This document shows positions 18,554 through 28,178 of a stretch of 43,029 bases of DNA, piece after piece (the first letter of the stretch is position 1; the number at the start of each line of letters is the position of its first letter). Source of the DNA: Veillonella caviae (GTDB taxonomy: Bacteria; Bacillota; Negativicutes; Veillonellales; Veillonellaceae). Where the stretch lies: positions 1-43,029 of the forward strand of contig NZ_RQUY01000018.1 in NCBI RefSeq assembly GCF_003992125.1, given 5' to 3'. The notes below the pieces were generated by a model that saw nothing but the letters and a program-made list of their open reading frames with translations, ran no database searches and was not told where the DNA came from. Made by a program: the position numbers and the translations under genes.

Positions 18554-19248
18554 GCTTCATCTCCTAATAATACTTGATTAATTCGTTGTTGCAATAATTC
18601 TCGCCCCGTATGTTTTAATGAGCTATATAAAATCGGTGCCGTATCGGTAGGATACATAGATTGAATTTTTGCTAAATTAACAGATTTTTCTTTAGCATTT
18701 AATTTATCTGCTTTAGTTACTACAATTTGTAGTGGTATTCCCGCCTCCACGAGCCAATCGAAAGCTAATTTATCGATAGGCATTTCTGGATGACGCCCAT
18801 CAATAAGTAAGCATAGTAACATCAGTCGTTCCGAATGCAAAATATAATCGGCAATAAAGGAGGACCACAAATTGCGGTTTCCTTTATTGGTTTTCGCAAA
18901 ACCATAGCCTGGCAAATCGACAAGGAACCAGTGGTAACGACGTTCTTCCGTTTCACTAATATCTTCTTTCGATTCAATATCAAAATAATTGATTGTCTTC
19001 GTTTTACCTGGCTGTCCACTAACGAGGGCAAGACCACGATAATTACAGAGAGAGTTAATCAATGATGATTTGCCCACATTAGAGCGCCCCAAAAAAGCTA
19101 CTTCTACCGTATCTCCTTCTGGATATTGGTCAGCTTTTACACAAGACGTATTATATTTTGCTGCTATAATGCGAGGCCCTTTTGGCTCTTTTCTGGTATA
19201 TTGTGGCTTAGGCCCCATTTGTTTAGTGGATTTTTTCTTTTTTTGCAT
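18550..19248 (-). CDS. yihA: Ribosome biogenesis GTP-binding protein YihA/YsxC/EngB
   Basis: This 232-residue TRAFAC-class GTPase helps assemble the large ribosomal subunit. G1 is GRSNVGKSSLIN, G3 is VDLPGYGFA, and G4 is TKADKLN. A Lys-rich N-terminal stretch ([10 protein letters not shown]) of about 25 residues precedes the core; family members are usually about 195-210 residues, so it is slightly long. The start codon overlaps the lon stop (TAATG), and lon-yihA is a frequent pair in Firmicutes. Confidence 0.95.
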   Translation of the reverse strand: MQKKKKSTKQMGPKPQYTRKEPKGPRIIAAKYNTSCVKADQYPEGDTVEVAFLGRSNVGKSSLINSLCNYRGLALVSGQPGKTKTINYFDIESKEDISETEERRYHWFLVDLPGYGFAKTNKGNRNLWSSFIADYILHSERLMLLCLLIDGRHPEMPIDKLAFDWLVEAGIPLQIVVTKADKLNAKEKSVNLAKIQSMYPTDTAPILYSSLKHTGRELLQQRINQVLLGDEA

Positions 19249-21557
19249 TATATAAGTGCCTTTGCTAAAACTTCATCCATTGTCTTTACTGGCGTAATAG
19301 TAAGACCTGATTTCACACTGTCCGGTAATTCTGGAATATCTTTTTCATTACTTTTCGGAATGAATACTTCTTTTACTCCGTAGGATAAGGCGGCTAACAG
19401 TTTTTCTTTTAAGCCACCAATCGGTAATACGCGACCACGCAATGTAATTTCCCCTGTCATAGCCACGTCAGCACGGACTTTTTGCCCCGTTAAGGCAGAT
19501 ACCATAGCTAGTGTCATCGTAATACCTGCGGAAGGGCCATCTTTAGGTGTAGCTCCTTCAGGTAAATGAACATGAATATCCAACTTTTTATAAAAATCTT
19601 CTTCAATACCTAATTTTTTCGTATTATGACGAATATAGCTCATAGCTGCTTGACCAGATTCTTGCATTACTTTACCAAGACTACCAGTGAGAGCTAATTT
19701 ACCAGCCCCATCCATAGTAGTCGCTTCACAAGGCAAAACCACACCACCTACAGATGTCCATGCAAGACCGTTTACATAACCAACTTGCGGTTCCTTTTCA
19801 CGCTCTTCATCAATAAAAATAGGCGAGCCTAAATAGTCAGGGAGATTTCTAACCGTTACTTTTGGTGTTTCAACGCCTTCTTCTACTACTTGATATGCCA
19901 TTTTACGACAGATCTTAGCGATCGTTTTTTCCAATGTACGAACTCCAGCTTCACGAGTATATTCGGAAATCACTTTTTTCAACACTGCATCGGACAATTT
20001 GATTTTGTAATCTTTCAAACCATTTTTTACGATTTGTTTTGGCACTAAATACCGTTTAGCAATTTCTAATTTTTCATCTTCCATGTAGCTAGATACTTCG
20101 ATAATCTCCATACGATCAAGCAATGGGCCAGGAATATTAGATGCTACATTAGCTGTAGTAATCCAAAAAACATCTGAAAAATCAAATGGAATTTCAATAA
20201 AATGATCGCTAAATGTACTATTTTGTTCAGGATCCAACACCTCTAACAGAGCAGACGAAGGATCACCTTTATAGTCAGAAGCTAATTTATCAATTTCATC
20301 AAGTAAAAATACGGGATTACGAGTACCCGCATTTTTGATTCCTTGAATCATACGCCCTGGCAATGCGCCAATATAAGTGCGCCGATGTCCACGAATCTCA
20401 GCTTCATCACGAACACCACCTAATGACGCACGGATAAACTTACGATTCATTGCTTTTGCAATGGATGTAGCTAGCGATGTTTTACCAACCCCTGGTGGCC
20501 CCACTAAGCAAAGAATGGATCCACTATTTTTTCCAGTTAATTTACGAACTGCCAAAAATTCAAGAATACGTTTCTTAACTTTTTCTAAACCATAGTGGTC
20601 AGCTTCTAGCATACTTTTTGCTTCGTTAATATCAAGGCGATCATCTGACACATCATTCCAAGGTAATCCTAATACCCAGTCCAAATAATTGCGCAAAATC
20701 GTCGCCTCGGGCATCATTTGCGGCATGCGGCTATAACGGGAGATCTCTTTATCGATGCGATTGTGAATCTCTTCACTAAGATTCAATTCTTTTAATTGTT
20801 TACGAAGATCTTCTGCTTCTTCTTCAGGATTTCCTTTATCGCCTAGTTCATCGTGTATAACACGAATTTTTTCGCGCAAGAAATATTCCTTTTGTGCTTT
20901 TTCCATAGATTGACGTACTTGATTATTAATAGAGTTTTCTAAATCAGAAATTTGAAGTTCCATATTCAAAATGCCTACAATCATATTTAAACGATGAGAA
21001 ACAGACAGTTCTTCTAACAACTCTTGCCGTTTTAAATTATTAATAGGCAATAAGAATGCCACTTGGTCAGCGAGTTCACAAGGATCACGCAATTCCATAA
21101 TGCGCTCAACCCCATCTTCTGTTACTGTTTTGGCTTCTGCAGCCCAATCATTGAATTTAGCTTGTGCTAAACGACGATAAGCTTCTAATTCTACATCGTC
21201 TTCATAAATAGATGCAACACGCTCATAATCACCTACATAGTATGGATCCATACTAGTAATGTTCATCACTTGCAAACGTGTGATACCCTCTACAAGGACG
21301 CGAACAATACCACCAGGAAGGCGCAACATTTGTTTAATTTTAACAAGAGTCCCCATTGGTGCTAAATCGTGAATTGTAGGAGCATCAATAGCATCATCTT
21401 TTTGTGTAATAACCGCTAAAATACGGTCTTCATTCATAGCCGCTTCTACAGCCTTGATGGATGCATCTCGACCGATATCGAGGTGAATCACAATATTTGG
21501 GTATACTACCATACCTCTAAGAGGGACAGTAGGAATGCCTATTTCTAATAAGCTCAT
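19248..21557 (-). CDS. lon: ATP-dependent protease Lon (LonA)
   Basis: This 769-residue soluble protease has an N-terminal substrate-binding domain (residues 1 to about 205, opening with [14 protein letters not shown]) and a coiled-coil region. The AAA+ module has Walker [18 protein letters not shown] and Walker [13 protein letters not shown]-terminal Ser-Lys protease follows, with the catalytic Ser in [14 protein letters not shown] and the Lys in [11 protein letters not shown]. It degrades misfolded and regulatory proteins. It lies downstream of clpX behind a hairpin terminator. Length is typical. Confidence 0.98.
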   Translation of the reverse strand: MSLLEIGIPTVPLRGMVVYPNIVIHLDIGRDASIKAVEAAMNEDRILAVITQKDDAIDAPTIHDLAPMGTLVKIKQMLRLPGGIVRVLVEGITRLQVMNITSMDPYYVGDYERVASIYEDDVELEAYRRLAQAKFNDWAAEAKTVTEDGVERIMELRDPCELADQVAFLLPINNLKRQELLEELSVSHRLNMIVGILNMELQISDLENSINNQVRQSMEKAQKEYFLREKIRVIHDELGDKGNPEEEAEDLRKQLKELNLSEEIHNRIDKEISRYSRMPQMMPEATILRNYLDWVLGLPWNDVSDDRLDINEAKSMLEADHYGLEKVKKRILEFLAVRKLTGKNSGSILCLVGPPGVGKTSLATSIAKAMNRKFIRASLGGVRDEAEIRGHRRTYIGALPGRMIQGIKNAGTRNPVFLLDEIDKLASDYKGDPSSALLEVLDPEQNSTFSDHFIEIPFDFSDVFWITTANVASNIPGPLLDRMEIIEVSSYMEDEKLEIAKRYLVPKQIVKNGLKDYKIKLSDAVLKKVISEYTREAGVRTLEKTIAKICRKMAYQVVEEGVETPKVTVRNLPDYLGSPIFIDEEREKEPQVGYVNGLAWTSVGGVVLPCEATTMDGAGKLALTGSLGKVMQESGQAAMSYIRHNTKKLGIEEDFYKKLDIHVHLPEGATPKDGPSAGITMTLAMVSALTGQKVRADVAMTGEITLRGRVLPIGGLKEKLLAALSYGVKEVFIPKSNEKDIPELPDSVKSGLTITPVKTMDEVLAKALI

Positions 21558-21579
21558 AGGTCCTCCAAAGATTATATTA

Positions 21580-21617
21580 TAAAAAGAAACCCATTCCTAC
21601 ACAGAAATGAGTTTCTT
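21580..21617 (-). terminator. Terminator-like hairpin between clpX and lon
   Basis: AAGAAAC (21,584-21,590) pairs with GTTTCTT (21,611-21,617), then after one mismatch CATT (21,592-21,595) pairs with AATG (21,606-21,609) around a 10-nt loop. On the minus strand it runs into TTTTTATAATATAATC. It starts 5 bp after the clpX stop. It probably ends or dampens the tig-clpP-clpX transcript before lon. The TATAAT in its tail might act as a lon -10 box, but no good -35 fits. Confidence 0.6.
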
Positions 21618-21621
21618 CGAA

Positions 21622-22875
21622 TTACGATTTCAGCTTGATGTCTTGGTCTGCCTCATTTTTGAGTATAGGTTCACCTGTGCCCAATACGGCCTCACGGGTT
21701 ACTATGCACTTCGCTACCTCTTCCATGGATGGCACTTCATACATAACATACTTCATTACTTTTTCAATAATAGCACGCAAACCACGAGCACCAGTTTTTC
21801 GCTGTAATGCTTCATCAGCGATTTCATTTAATGCATCGTCTGTGAAAGTTAAATCTACTCCGTCAAGGGATAGAATTTTTTCATATTGTTTAGTCAATGC
21901 ATTTTTCGGTTTTGTCAAAATTTGAATTAACGCATCTCGATCTAATTGGTCCAATGTCACCATTACTGGTAATCGACCAATAAATTCAGGAATCAATCCA
22001 AACTTCAATAAATCTTCTGGTACAACATCTTTTAAAATAGCAGAAACATTCCGCTCTTCACTACGTTGTACATCAGCACCAAAACCTAATGTTTTCTTAG
22101 CAGTACGTTTAGTAATTACTCGATCCATACCATCAAATGCACCACCACAAATAAACAAAATATTTGTAGTATCAATTTGAAGCATTTCTTGATTAGGATG
22201 TTTCCGTCCACCTTGTGGCGGTACAGATGCAGTAGTACCTTCTAAGATTTTTAACAATGCTTGTTGTACACCTTCACCAGATACATCACGTGTAATGGAA
22301 GGATTTTCAGACTTACGAGCAATTTTATCGATTTCATCAATATAAATAATGCCTTGTTCAGCCCGAGAAATATCATAATCAGCAGCTTGAATGAGTTTTA
22401 GTAAAATATTTTCTACGTCTTCCCCTACATAACCTGCTTCTGTCAAACTCGTTGCATCCGCAATAGCAAATGGGACCTCTAACATTTTAGCTAAAGTTTG
22501 TGCTAATAATGTTTTACCACTACCGGTAGGTCCTATAAATAGGACATTCGATTTTTGTAATTCTACATCGTCTACGACATTATCTGTTTGTAAACGTTTA
22601 TAATGATTATATACAGCCACGGCAAGGGAAATTTTAGCATCATCTTGACCAATGACATATTGATCAAGATGTGCTTTGATTTCTTTTGGCGTCGGCAACT
22701 CTTTTAGTGAAAAGTCTTCTGCTCCAATATCATCTAATTCATCTTCAATGATGCGTTCACAAACTTCTACGCATTCATCACAAATATATACATTAGGACC
22801 AGCTATTAATTTTTTTACTTCATCACTAGTGCGCCCACAGAAACTGCAGCGCATACTATCTTTATCTTTTGCCAA
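21622..22875 (-). CDS. clpX: ATP-dependent Clp protease ATP-binding subunit ClpX
   Basis: This 417-residue AAA+ unfoldase feeds substrates to ClpP. An N-terminal zinc-binding domain has four Cys (CSFCGRT at about residues 10-16 and CDECVEVC near 33-40). The AAA module has Walker [16 protein letters not shown], Walker [14 protein letters not shown], and arginine-rich sensor segments including [16 protein letters not shown]-loop and pore-loop ([11 protein letters not shown]) elements are recognisable. It begins 12 bp after clpP. Length is normal. Confidence 0.98.
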   Translation of the reverse strand: MAKDKDSMRCSFCGRTSDEVKKLIAGPNVYICDECVEVCERIIEDELDDIGAEDFSLKELPTPKEIKAHLDQYVIGQDDAKISLAVAVYNHYKRLQTDNVVDDVELQKSNVLFIGPTGSGKTLLAQTLAKMLEVPFAIADATSLTEAGYVGEDVENILLKLIQAADYDISRAEQGIIYIDEIDKIARKSENPSITRDVSGEGVQQALLKILEGTTASVPPQGGRKHPNQEMLQIDTTNILFICGGAFDGMDRVITKRTAKKTLGFGADVQRSEERNVSAILKDVVPEDLLKFGLIPEFIGRLPVMVTLDQLDRDALIQILTKPKNALTKQYEKILSLDGVDLTFTDDALNEIADEALQRKTGARGLRAIIEKVMKYVMYEVPSMEEVAKCIVTREAVLGTGEPILKNEADQDIKLKS

Positions 22876-22887
22876 AGAGCGCCTCCA

Positions 22888-23481
22888 TTACTTGCTTTCA
22901 ACAGGTTCACGAGTGAGTACCTCATCAATCAATCCGTATTCAACGGCATCTTGAGCACTCATGAAATTATCGCGGTCCGTATCGCGAGCCACCACTTCAA
23001 TATCTTGTCCACTGCGAGAAGCTAAAATACCATTTAACTCTTCACGCATGCGAAGAATTTCACGGGCATGAATCTCGATTTCAGACGCTTGCCCCTGTAC
23101 GCCACCTAATGGTTGGTGTATCATGACCCGTGCATGAGGTAATGCAAAACGTTTTCCCTTTGCACCTGCTGTCAATAATACTGCCCCCATACTCGCCGCA
23201 GAGCCTACACAAATAGTAGATACATCGGGTTTAATATATTGCATTGTATCATAAATAGCCATACCTGCAGTAACAACACCGCCAGGACTATTGATATATA
23301 AATGAATATCTTTATCTGGATCTTCCGCTTCTAAAAATAGCATTTGTGCAATAACAGCATTAGCAACATTGTCATCGATAGGACCACCTAAGAAAATGAT
23401 GCGATCTTTTAATAAGCGAGAGTAAATATCATAAGAACGTTCACCACGTTCACTTTGTTCAACTACGATTGGTACATACAT
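22888..23481 (-). CDS. clpP: ATP-dependent Clp protease proteolytic subunit ClpP
   Basis: This 197-residue serine protease forms the barrel-shaped ClpP chamber. The catalytic Ser lies in [13 protein letters not shown] near residue 98, His in [14 protein letters not shown] near 123, and Asp in the RDTDRDNFM segment near 172. The N-terminus ([24 protein letters not shown]) is the usual propeptide and axial loop. It follows tig by 34 bp and precedes clpX, the classic tig-clpP-clpX order. Confidence 0.98.
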   Translation of the reverse strand: MYVPIVVEQSERGERSYDIYSRLLKDRIIFLGGPIDDNVANAVIAQMLFLEAEDPDKDIHLYINSPGGVVTAGMAIYDTMQYIKPDVSTICVGSAASMGAVLLTAGAKGKRFALPHARVMIHQPLGGVQGQASEIEIHAREILRMREELNGILASRSGQDIEVVARDTDRDNFMSAQDAVEYGLIDEVLTREPVESK

Positions 23482-23515
23482 GTTATCACCTTTTCATGCA
23501 CCTAGTGAGCAAGGA

Positions 23516-24820
23516 TTATTCTGCTGCTTCAGCACCTTTTGCATTATCGACGATGAGTCGAGCTGCTTTTTTGCGAGCTACAGAGCCTGCCAACATAGCT
23601 ACACGACCTTCTTTTGCAATAATATCCCAAACCTCTTTAGGATCTGCCCCAAAGTTTTGAGCCATCACGAAGATTTCACGGTTCATGTCGTCTGGAGTCA
23701 CTTCGATGTTTTCTGCAGTTGCAATAGCATCAAGAACTAGATCAGCACGTACATTTTCACCAGCAGATTCTTTGTATTCTGCGCGTAAATCTTCTACAGT
23801 TTTGTTGGAGAATTTCAAGTAGTCATCTAATTTCAAGCCACGGCCTTCCATGTTCATCGCCAATTCTTGAATCATTTGTTCTACACGATCAGTAATCATT
23901 ACTTCTGGAATCTCAACAGATGCATTTTTAACAGCTGTTTGAATCAATTCCGCATTATAAGTATCGATTGCGCGACGAGAAGCTTCTTCTTCCATTTTTG
24001 CGCGAAGATCATTTTTCAATTCTTCCAATGTTTCATAGGAGCTAGCTTCTTTGGCAAATTCATCATTCAATTCAGGCAATTCTTTGCGTTTGATATCGTG
24101 AATATGAGTTTTGAATTCCGCTTCTTTACCAGCCAATTCAGCTACGAAATAGTCTTCTGGGAATGTTACTTTTACAGTTACATCATCGCCAGCTTTAGCA
24201 CCGATTAATTGGTCTTCAAAACCAGGGATAAAGCTGCCAGAACCGATTTGTAATGGATAGGATTTACCTTCGCCACCATCGAATGGTTTGCCGTCAACGG
24301 AACCAGCAAAGTCAATCACTGCAAAATCATCTTTTTGAATTGCAGCACCAGCTTCAGCCACTACCATTTTCGCTTGTTGTTCACGAATGTTGTTCAATTG
24401 TTCTTCGATTTGTTCATCAGATACAGTAGCATCTTGTTTTTCAGCATCTAAACCTTTGTAATCACCAAGAGTTACTTCTGGGCGTTTAGTCAAAGTAGCT
24501 TTGAAAATCAAGTCTTTGCCTTCTTCGAATTGTTCGCGCTCGATTTCTGGTTCAGATACAGGAACGATATCATTTTCACGAAGTGCAGCGCTGTAATTTT
24601 GGCTAGCCAATACTTCAAATGCTTCTTCCAAGATTGCATCTTTACCAAAGTTCATTTCCAATACACGACGAGGTGCATGGCCTTTACGGAAACCAGGAAT
24701 ATTAACTTGGTTTGCAATACGTTTTACCGCTTGCTTAATACCTTTATCTACTTCTGCTGCAGGTACTTCGATTGTCAAAGTTACTACGTGTTGATCAACA
24801 GGATTTACAGTTGCTTTCAT
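23516..24820 (-). CDS. tig: Trigger factor, ribosome-bound chaperone and peptidyl-prolyl isomerase
   Basis: This 434-residue protein has the three trigger-factor domains. The ribosome-binding N-domain contains the signature PGFRKGHAPRRVLE (residues about 42-55). A central FKBP-type isomerase domain occupies about 150-240 (DDFAVIDFAGSVDGKPFDGGEGKSYPLQIGSG and beyond), and a long helical C-domain holds nascent chains. Length is typical (about 430). It is the first gene of the clp block, behind GGAGG, with its own likely promoter just upstream. Confidence 0.97.
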   Translation of the reverse strand: MKATVNPVDQHVVTLTIEVPAAEVDKGIKQAVKRIANQVNIPGFRKGHAPRRVLEMNFGKDAILEEAFEVLASQNYSAALRENDIVPVSEPEIEREQFEEGKDLIFKATLTKRPEVTLGDYKGLDAEKQDATVSDEQIEEQLNNIREQQAKMVVAEAGAAIQKDDFAVIDFAGSVDGKPFDGGEGKSYPLQIGSGSFIPGFEDQLIGAKAGDDVTVKVTFPEDYFVAELAGKEAEFKTHIHDIKRKELPELNDEFAKEASSYETLEELKNDLRAKMEEEASRRAIDTYNAELIQTAVKNASVEIPEVMITDRVEQMIQELAMNMEGRGLKLDDYLKFSNKTVEDLRAEYKESAGENVRADLVLDAIATAENIEVTPDDMNREIFVMAQNFGADPKEVWDIIAKEGRVAMLAGSVARKKAARLIVDNAKGAEAAE

Positions 24821-24863
24821 TTAAAATATGTCCTCCTTGAAGGGCAAACGCCCAAATTTCTGT

Positions 24864-24892
24864 AGTATATTATGCACTCCTTATAATATCAC
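24864..24892 (-). promoter_or_regulatory. Candidate promoter of the tig-clpP-clpX block
   Basis: On the minus strand GTGATA (complement of 24,887-24,892, four of six matches) is followed after 17 bp by TATACT (complement of 24,864-24,869, five of six). It lies between the terminator at 24,929-24,957 and tig. A small GGGC-AAAC-GCCC hairpin (24,842-24,853) would sit in the leader. Another TTGACT at 24,901-24,906 pairs less well with TATAAG at 15-bp spacing. Confidence 0.4.
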
Positions 24893-24928
24893 AAATAAAA
24901 AGTCAATGCAATTCCATCGGATTACAAG

Positions 24929-24957
24929 AAAACAGCCACCCTTAAGGTGGCTGTTTT
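24929..24957 (-). terminator. Terminator after the CBS-domain gene
   Basis: A perfect 12-bp stem, AAAACAGCCACC (24,929-24,940) with GGTGGCTGTTTT (24,946-24,957), surrounds the loop CTTAA. On the minus strand it ends GGTGGCTGTTTTC. It lies 20 bp after the CBS gene stop and separates it from tig. The stem is symmetrical and could work on both strands. Confidence 0.9.
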
Positions 24958-24977
24958 AAATCAAGTCAAATTGTCGA

Positions 24978-25433
24978 TTAATTATCTTTTGCAATCAATT
25001 TGATGATGTCGCGACGAGACAAGATACCTATTAATTTGTATTCTTTATCTACTACTGGAACATTTTTCAAATGTTGGTCTAGCATAACAGAAACGATTTC
25101 TTCCACATCTTTGTCAGGTGTAGTAGTAATCACTTCATCAGTCATCAACTCATGTACATGAGATGCTAACAACTTCTTAAACTGAGAATTATATTCACCA
25201 ATACCATTATAATAAATACTAGCGCCTAGTACATTTACATAGTGAGGTACATGCGGGCGCACTTTCTTGTAAAGTAAATCACCTTCGGAAATAATGCCAA
25301 GTAATTTGTTATTTTCATCTACCACAGACACAGCTGTCAAATTATATTTAACCAATAAATCTGCTACATCAGAAATCGGTGCATCCTTACCAACAGTAAC
25401 AGGATATTTATTCATTACTTCTTGGATTTTCAT
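24978..25433 (-). CDS. CBS-domain pair protein
   Basis: About 151 residues make up essentially two CBS domains and nothing else. Each has the expected pattern: MNKYPVTVGKDAPISDVADLLVKYNLTAVSVVDENNKLLGIISEGDL at the N-terminus, and MTDEVITTTPDKDVEEIVSVML with VPVVDKEYKLIGILSRRDIIKLI at the C-terminus. Such stand-alone Bateman modules bind adenine nucleotides and sense energy state; the partner is unknown. I start at the ATG at 25,433 behind AAGGAGGG (25,441-25,448); an earlier frame opening at 25,451 would lie upstream of that site. It appears to be a single-gene unit with its own promoter and terminator. Confidence 0.85.
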   Translation of the reverse strand: MKIQEVMNKYPVTVGKDAPISDVADLLVKYNLTAVSVVDENNKLLGIISEGDLLYKKVRPHVPHYVNVLGASIYYNGIGEYNSQFKKLLASHVHELMTDEVITTTPDKDVEEIVSVMLDQHLKNVPVVDKEYKLIGILSRRDIIKLIAKDN

Positions 25434-25465
25434 ATGGAATCCCTCCTTCAAAATTTCCTAGTTTA

Positions 25466-25494
25466 ATTATACTATTCGACTTAGAATATGAAAA
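25466..25494 (-). promoter_or_regulatory. Promoter of the CBS-domain gene
   Basis: On the minus strand TTTTCA (complement of 25,489-25,494) and a perfect TATAAT (complement of 25,466-25,471) are 17 bp apart. The predicted start lies about 25 bp before the gene's ATG at 25,433, leaving room for its AAGGAGGG site. Confidence 0.6.
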
Positions 25495-25534
25495 CTCCTT
25501 TTTTTAGTTATAACAAATATTTATTAGCTGTAAT

Positions 25535-26014
25535 TTACCAATGATATGGTTCATTGCGATTTATTTTAGCAGTCCTATAAATCTGTTCGACTAACAAAAG
25601 TCGCACCATTTGATGAGTGAAGGTCATTGGACTAAATGACAGCTTTCTATTAACAGCTCCGCGCAGCTCATCACTCACTCCAAAGGCGCCACCGATAATA
25701 AAAGCCATATCGCTAATACCATCTACCTCTAATTGAGCTACCGTAGCCGCTAACTGTTCGGAAGACATTGTTTTTCCATATACGTCGAGGAGTACTGTAT
25801 AGGCTGATTTTGGAACCGCTTTCAATAACCGCTGTCCCTCTTCTAGTACCACTTGTTTGCGGTCACTATCGCTAGGTTTGTCACCAATCTTGCTTTCATT
25901 CAACTCGGTTATCGTAATACCACCATAAGGGCGCATGCGTTTTACAAACTCCGCCACCCCATCACGCAAATAAGCATCTTTTAATTTACCGATACATATA
26001 ATGGTAAATCTCAT
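25535..26014 (-). CDS. rlmH: 23S rRNA pseudouridine-1915 N3-methyltransferase RlmH
   Basis: This 159-residue SPOUT-class methyltransferase methylates pseudouridine in helix 69 of 23S rRNA. Characteristic segments are IICIGKLKDAYLRDGVAEFVKR at the N-terminus, FIIGGAFGVSDELRG in the knot region, and the conserved ending LLLVEQIYRTAKINRNEPYHW. The ATG at 26,014 gives the usual 159 residues and lies about 7 nt after GGAGA; a TTG at 26,020 would be too close. It follows the WalJ-like gene, as near the walRK loci of other Firmicutes. Confidence 0.97.
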   Translation of the reverse strand: MRFTIICIGKLKDAYLRDGVAEFVKRMRPYGGITITELNESKIGDKPSDSDRKQVVLEEGQRLLKAVPKSAYTVLLDVYGKTMSSEQLAATVAQLEVDGISDMAFIIGGAFGVSDELRGAVNRKLSFSPMTFTHQMVRLLLVEQIYRTAKINRNEPYHW

Positions 26015-26115
26015 GTACAATCTCCTTTACCATATCTACTAACAATGCACAGCCTCTATAGTATGGTCAACCACAAACAACTATAAAATAATCCAGTAAA
26101 GAAATGCTATCACAA

Positions 26116-26916
26116 CTATTTTCTTTTACCACCAATCATAGAAATGATTTCATTAGGCTGTCCATGTTGTAATTTCATTTCTGGTCCAATTTTAACGCCT
26201 CCATCGACCAGCATTTGTCCAATAGTTTGAGTCACCCGCACAGGATTATTGTTATTTTCAGACCGATGCGCAAGGATAACTTGCATAAATTTTGGTCGTT
26301 TCATCATCAACAGTGTCTGCGCCGCCATTTCATTGCTTAAATGGCCTAACTCACTGGCTACTCGCTGTTTCAAAAATGGTTGGTACGGGCCAAATTTGAG
26401 CATATGTGGATCGTAATTGGCTTCTAATACAAAGAGCGTCGTATCATCTAAACGTCCTAAGATTTCGTCATTTACGGTACCTGTATCGGTGAGAATAGTC
26501 ACCTTATCGTTGCCCCCAAACACATTGATACCAATAGGATCTGCCGCATCATGGCTTACGGAAAAGGCCTCTACTGTCAAACGACCTAACGTTAAACTCC
26601 CCTTCGTAAGCGGTATCAATTGTTCTTTAGGGACCATCAATTTATCTTGAATTTCCCGCCACGTATGCTGTTTCGTATACACCGGAATATCGTATTTTTT
26701 AAGGATTTGTTTCAACCCACAAATATGATCGCTATGCTCATGACTAATAAAAATCCCTTCAATCTCCTGCATATCAATGTGCAAGTCTTTTAACCCATTC
26801 ACAATGCGGCGACAACTAATCCCCACATCGTAGAGAATGACGGAATTACCTTTTTTAATTACCGTACAATTCCCTTTGCTGCCACTGGCTAAAACATGGA
26901 CTTCTACTTCACTCAT
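26116..26916 (-). CDS. MBL-fold metallo-hydrolase, WalJ/YycJ-like
   Basis: This 266-residue protein has a metallo-beta-lactamase fold. The metal motif is HEHSDHICG (HxHxDH) near residues 55-62, further ligands are expected in SVSHDAADP and LTDTG, and late His residues lie in LGHLSNEMAA and LAHRSENN. It resembles WalJ/YycJ, a proposed exonuclease or hydrolase found near walRK. The rlmH gene just downstream agrees with that neighbourhood, although walR and walK are not in the window. Its ATG overlaps the stop of the RuBisCO-like gene by 4 bp. Confidence 0.85.
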   Translation of the reverse strand: MSEVEVHVLASGSKGNCTVIKKGNSVILYDVGISCRRIVNGLKDLHIDMQEIEGIFISHEHSDHICGLKQILKKYDIPVYTKQHTWREIQDKLMVPKEQLIPLTKGSLTLGRLTVEAFSVSHDAADPIGINVFGGNDKVTILTDTGTVNDEILGRLDDTTLFVLEANYDPHMLKFGPYQPFLKQRVASELGHLSNEMAAQTLLMMKRPKFMQVILAHRSENNNNPVRVTQTIGQMLVDGGVKIGPEMKLQHGQPNEIISMIGGKRK

Positions 26917-28088
26917 CGTGAAAGTCCTTCTAAACGGGATACAAAATATTTCATATTATCCTCTATATTCGGCCCACGTCTAAACATATCACCGCCTACT
27001 AAGAACATCGTATCAGGGCCATATAATGATACTAGTTCATCTAGGCGCGCATCCGTCACACCACCGCCCGGCGCGGGACAAGCAGGTTTCATATACGAAT
27101 TATCTACTTTAATATAATGACTAATCCATTTACATTGTTCTTCTGTGAAAGTAAACCGACCACCATAGGACACAAAAATCGGCATATCTGCACCAAATAA
27201 ACGAGGCAACCAGCCGAGATATAAATAATCGGCTACACCGGAAACACCAGGGCTTACAAAGCCCCCCCCAAATGCTGGATGCGCGATAATAGGTAAACCT
27301 AAACTTTCATCAGTAGCCAAAGCATGGAGCCATCCAAACCCAACTAGACTAGGTGCCACCATAAGTGCTGTAGCCCCCACCTCTTTGGCGTAATGAGCCC
27401 GTTCTAACACCTCCGTGCCATCGCCAGACACATTAGCAGCATATAAAGTATGATGACCGTATTGTTCATTCATAGTTCGCACTTCATTTGCACATCGAGC
27501 CACACGGTCTTTGAAGTTTGTAAAACTTTGATTCGTTATGCCGTGGTCATCTTTGATGACATCTGCACCACCTCGAGTGTAGGCACCACACATACGAGCC
27601 AACTCCTCATTAGGCGTTCCCATAGGTTTTACCACCGCTTGAATCATGGCACGTTGCGGTGGTGTATGTACTAAAGAACGAAGTCCATCTAAACCAAATC
27701 GTGGTCCTTTGAACACATCGTACATAGAAGCAGGCAATTCAATATCAACTACCCAAATATGAGGTTGCAACGACGAATTACCAAAAATGACATTCATCAA
27801 CTGAGTCGCTTCCATACCAGCCGTAGATACGTGATAGGAAATGCGCGCTATATAAAACTCAGATGGCACATCCGAAACAATCCCCACGGTACCATAAGCC
27901 AAATCTGCAGGCATAGGATTTAAAGATTCTAATCGGCCAGTAATAGTATTTTTAATATACTCATCAGTAACAAATTCATAAGGAAATTCTATGGTTTGCT
28001 CCACCTGAGCAGACCAAGCAATTTGCTTTGCTTCATCATAACTATTAGCAGCTATACGATAGGTGACTATAAAACGTTCTTCACTCAT
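26913..28088 (-). CDS. RuBisCO-like protein (form IV type), function unknown
   Basis: This 391-residue protein clearly belongs to the RuBisCO large-subunit superfamily. The barrel motif GGADVIKDDHG (residues 173-183) corresponds to RuBisCO's GGLDFTKDDE. Lys179 and Asp181 are kept, but the third metal ligand Glu is His182. AVVKPMG keeps the first active-site Lys (Lys154) but has Met156 where RuBisCO has its second Lys. A loop-6 Lys is not evident; the segment reads VSYGGRF. The phosphate-binding glycines remain (PGGGV at 340-344, VGGD at 364-367). It cannot be a normal carboxylase. RuBisCO-like proteins include methylthioribulose-pathway enolases and sugar-acid decarboxylases, but none of those partner genes is adjacent. 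It overlaps the WalJ-like gene and lies after a terminator. Confidence 0.85.
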   Translation of the reverse strand: MSEERFIVTYRIAANSYDEAKQIAWSAQVEQTIEFPYEFVTDEYIKNTITGRLESLNPMPADLAYGTVGIVSDVPSEFYIARISYHVSTAGMEATQLMNVIFGNSSLQPHIWVVDIELPASMYDVFKGPRFGLDGLRSLVHTPPQRAMIQAVVKPMGTPNEELARMCGAYTRGGADVIKDDHGITNQSFTNFKDRVARCANEVRTMNEQYGHHTLYAANVSGDGTEVLERAHYAKEVGATALMVAPSLVGFGWLHALATDESLGLPIIAHPAFGGGFVSPGVSGVADYLYLGWLPRLFGADMPIFVSYGGRFTFTEEQCKWISHYIKVDNSYMKPACPAPGGGVTDARLDELVSLYGPDTMFLVGGDMFRRGPNIEDNMKYFVSRLEGLSR

Positions 28089-28127
28089 GATGGTTACCTC
28101 CTCATTATATTTGTTAATTATAAACTA

Positions 28128-28156
28128 AAAGACACCTCAATCATAGAGGTGTCTTT
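28128..28156 (-). terminator. Terminator after the NCS2 permease gene
   Basis: An 11-bp perfect stem, AAAGACACCTC (28,128-28,138) with GAGGTGTCTTT (28,146-28,156), encloses a 7-nt loop. On the minus strand it ends GAGGTGTCTTTTAG. It lies 22 bp past the permease stop and ends the purine cluster. The RuBisCO-like gene just beyond would need read-through or a promoter in the AT-rich 28,089-28,127 stretch, where TATAAT hexamers occur without a good -35. Confidence 0.85.
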
Positions 28157-28178
28157 CACTAGGATTTACAAAATTGCA

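Noticed and set aside
26913-28088. A working RuBisCO and CO2 fixation
   Set aside because: The second active-site Lys, a metal-ligand Glu and an evident loop-6 Lys are missing, and there is no phosphoribulokinase or small subunit gene in the window.
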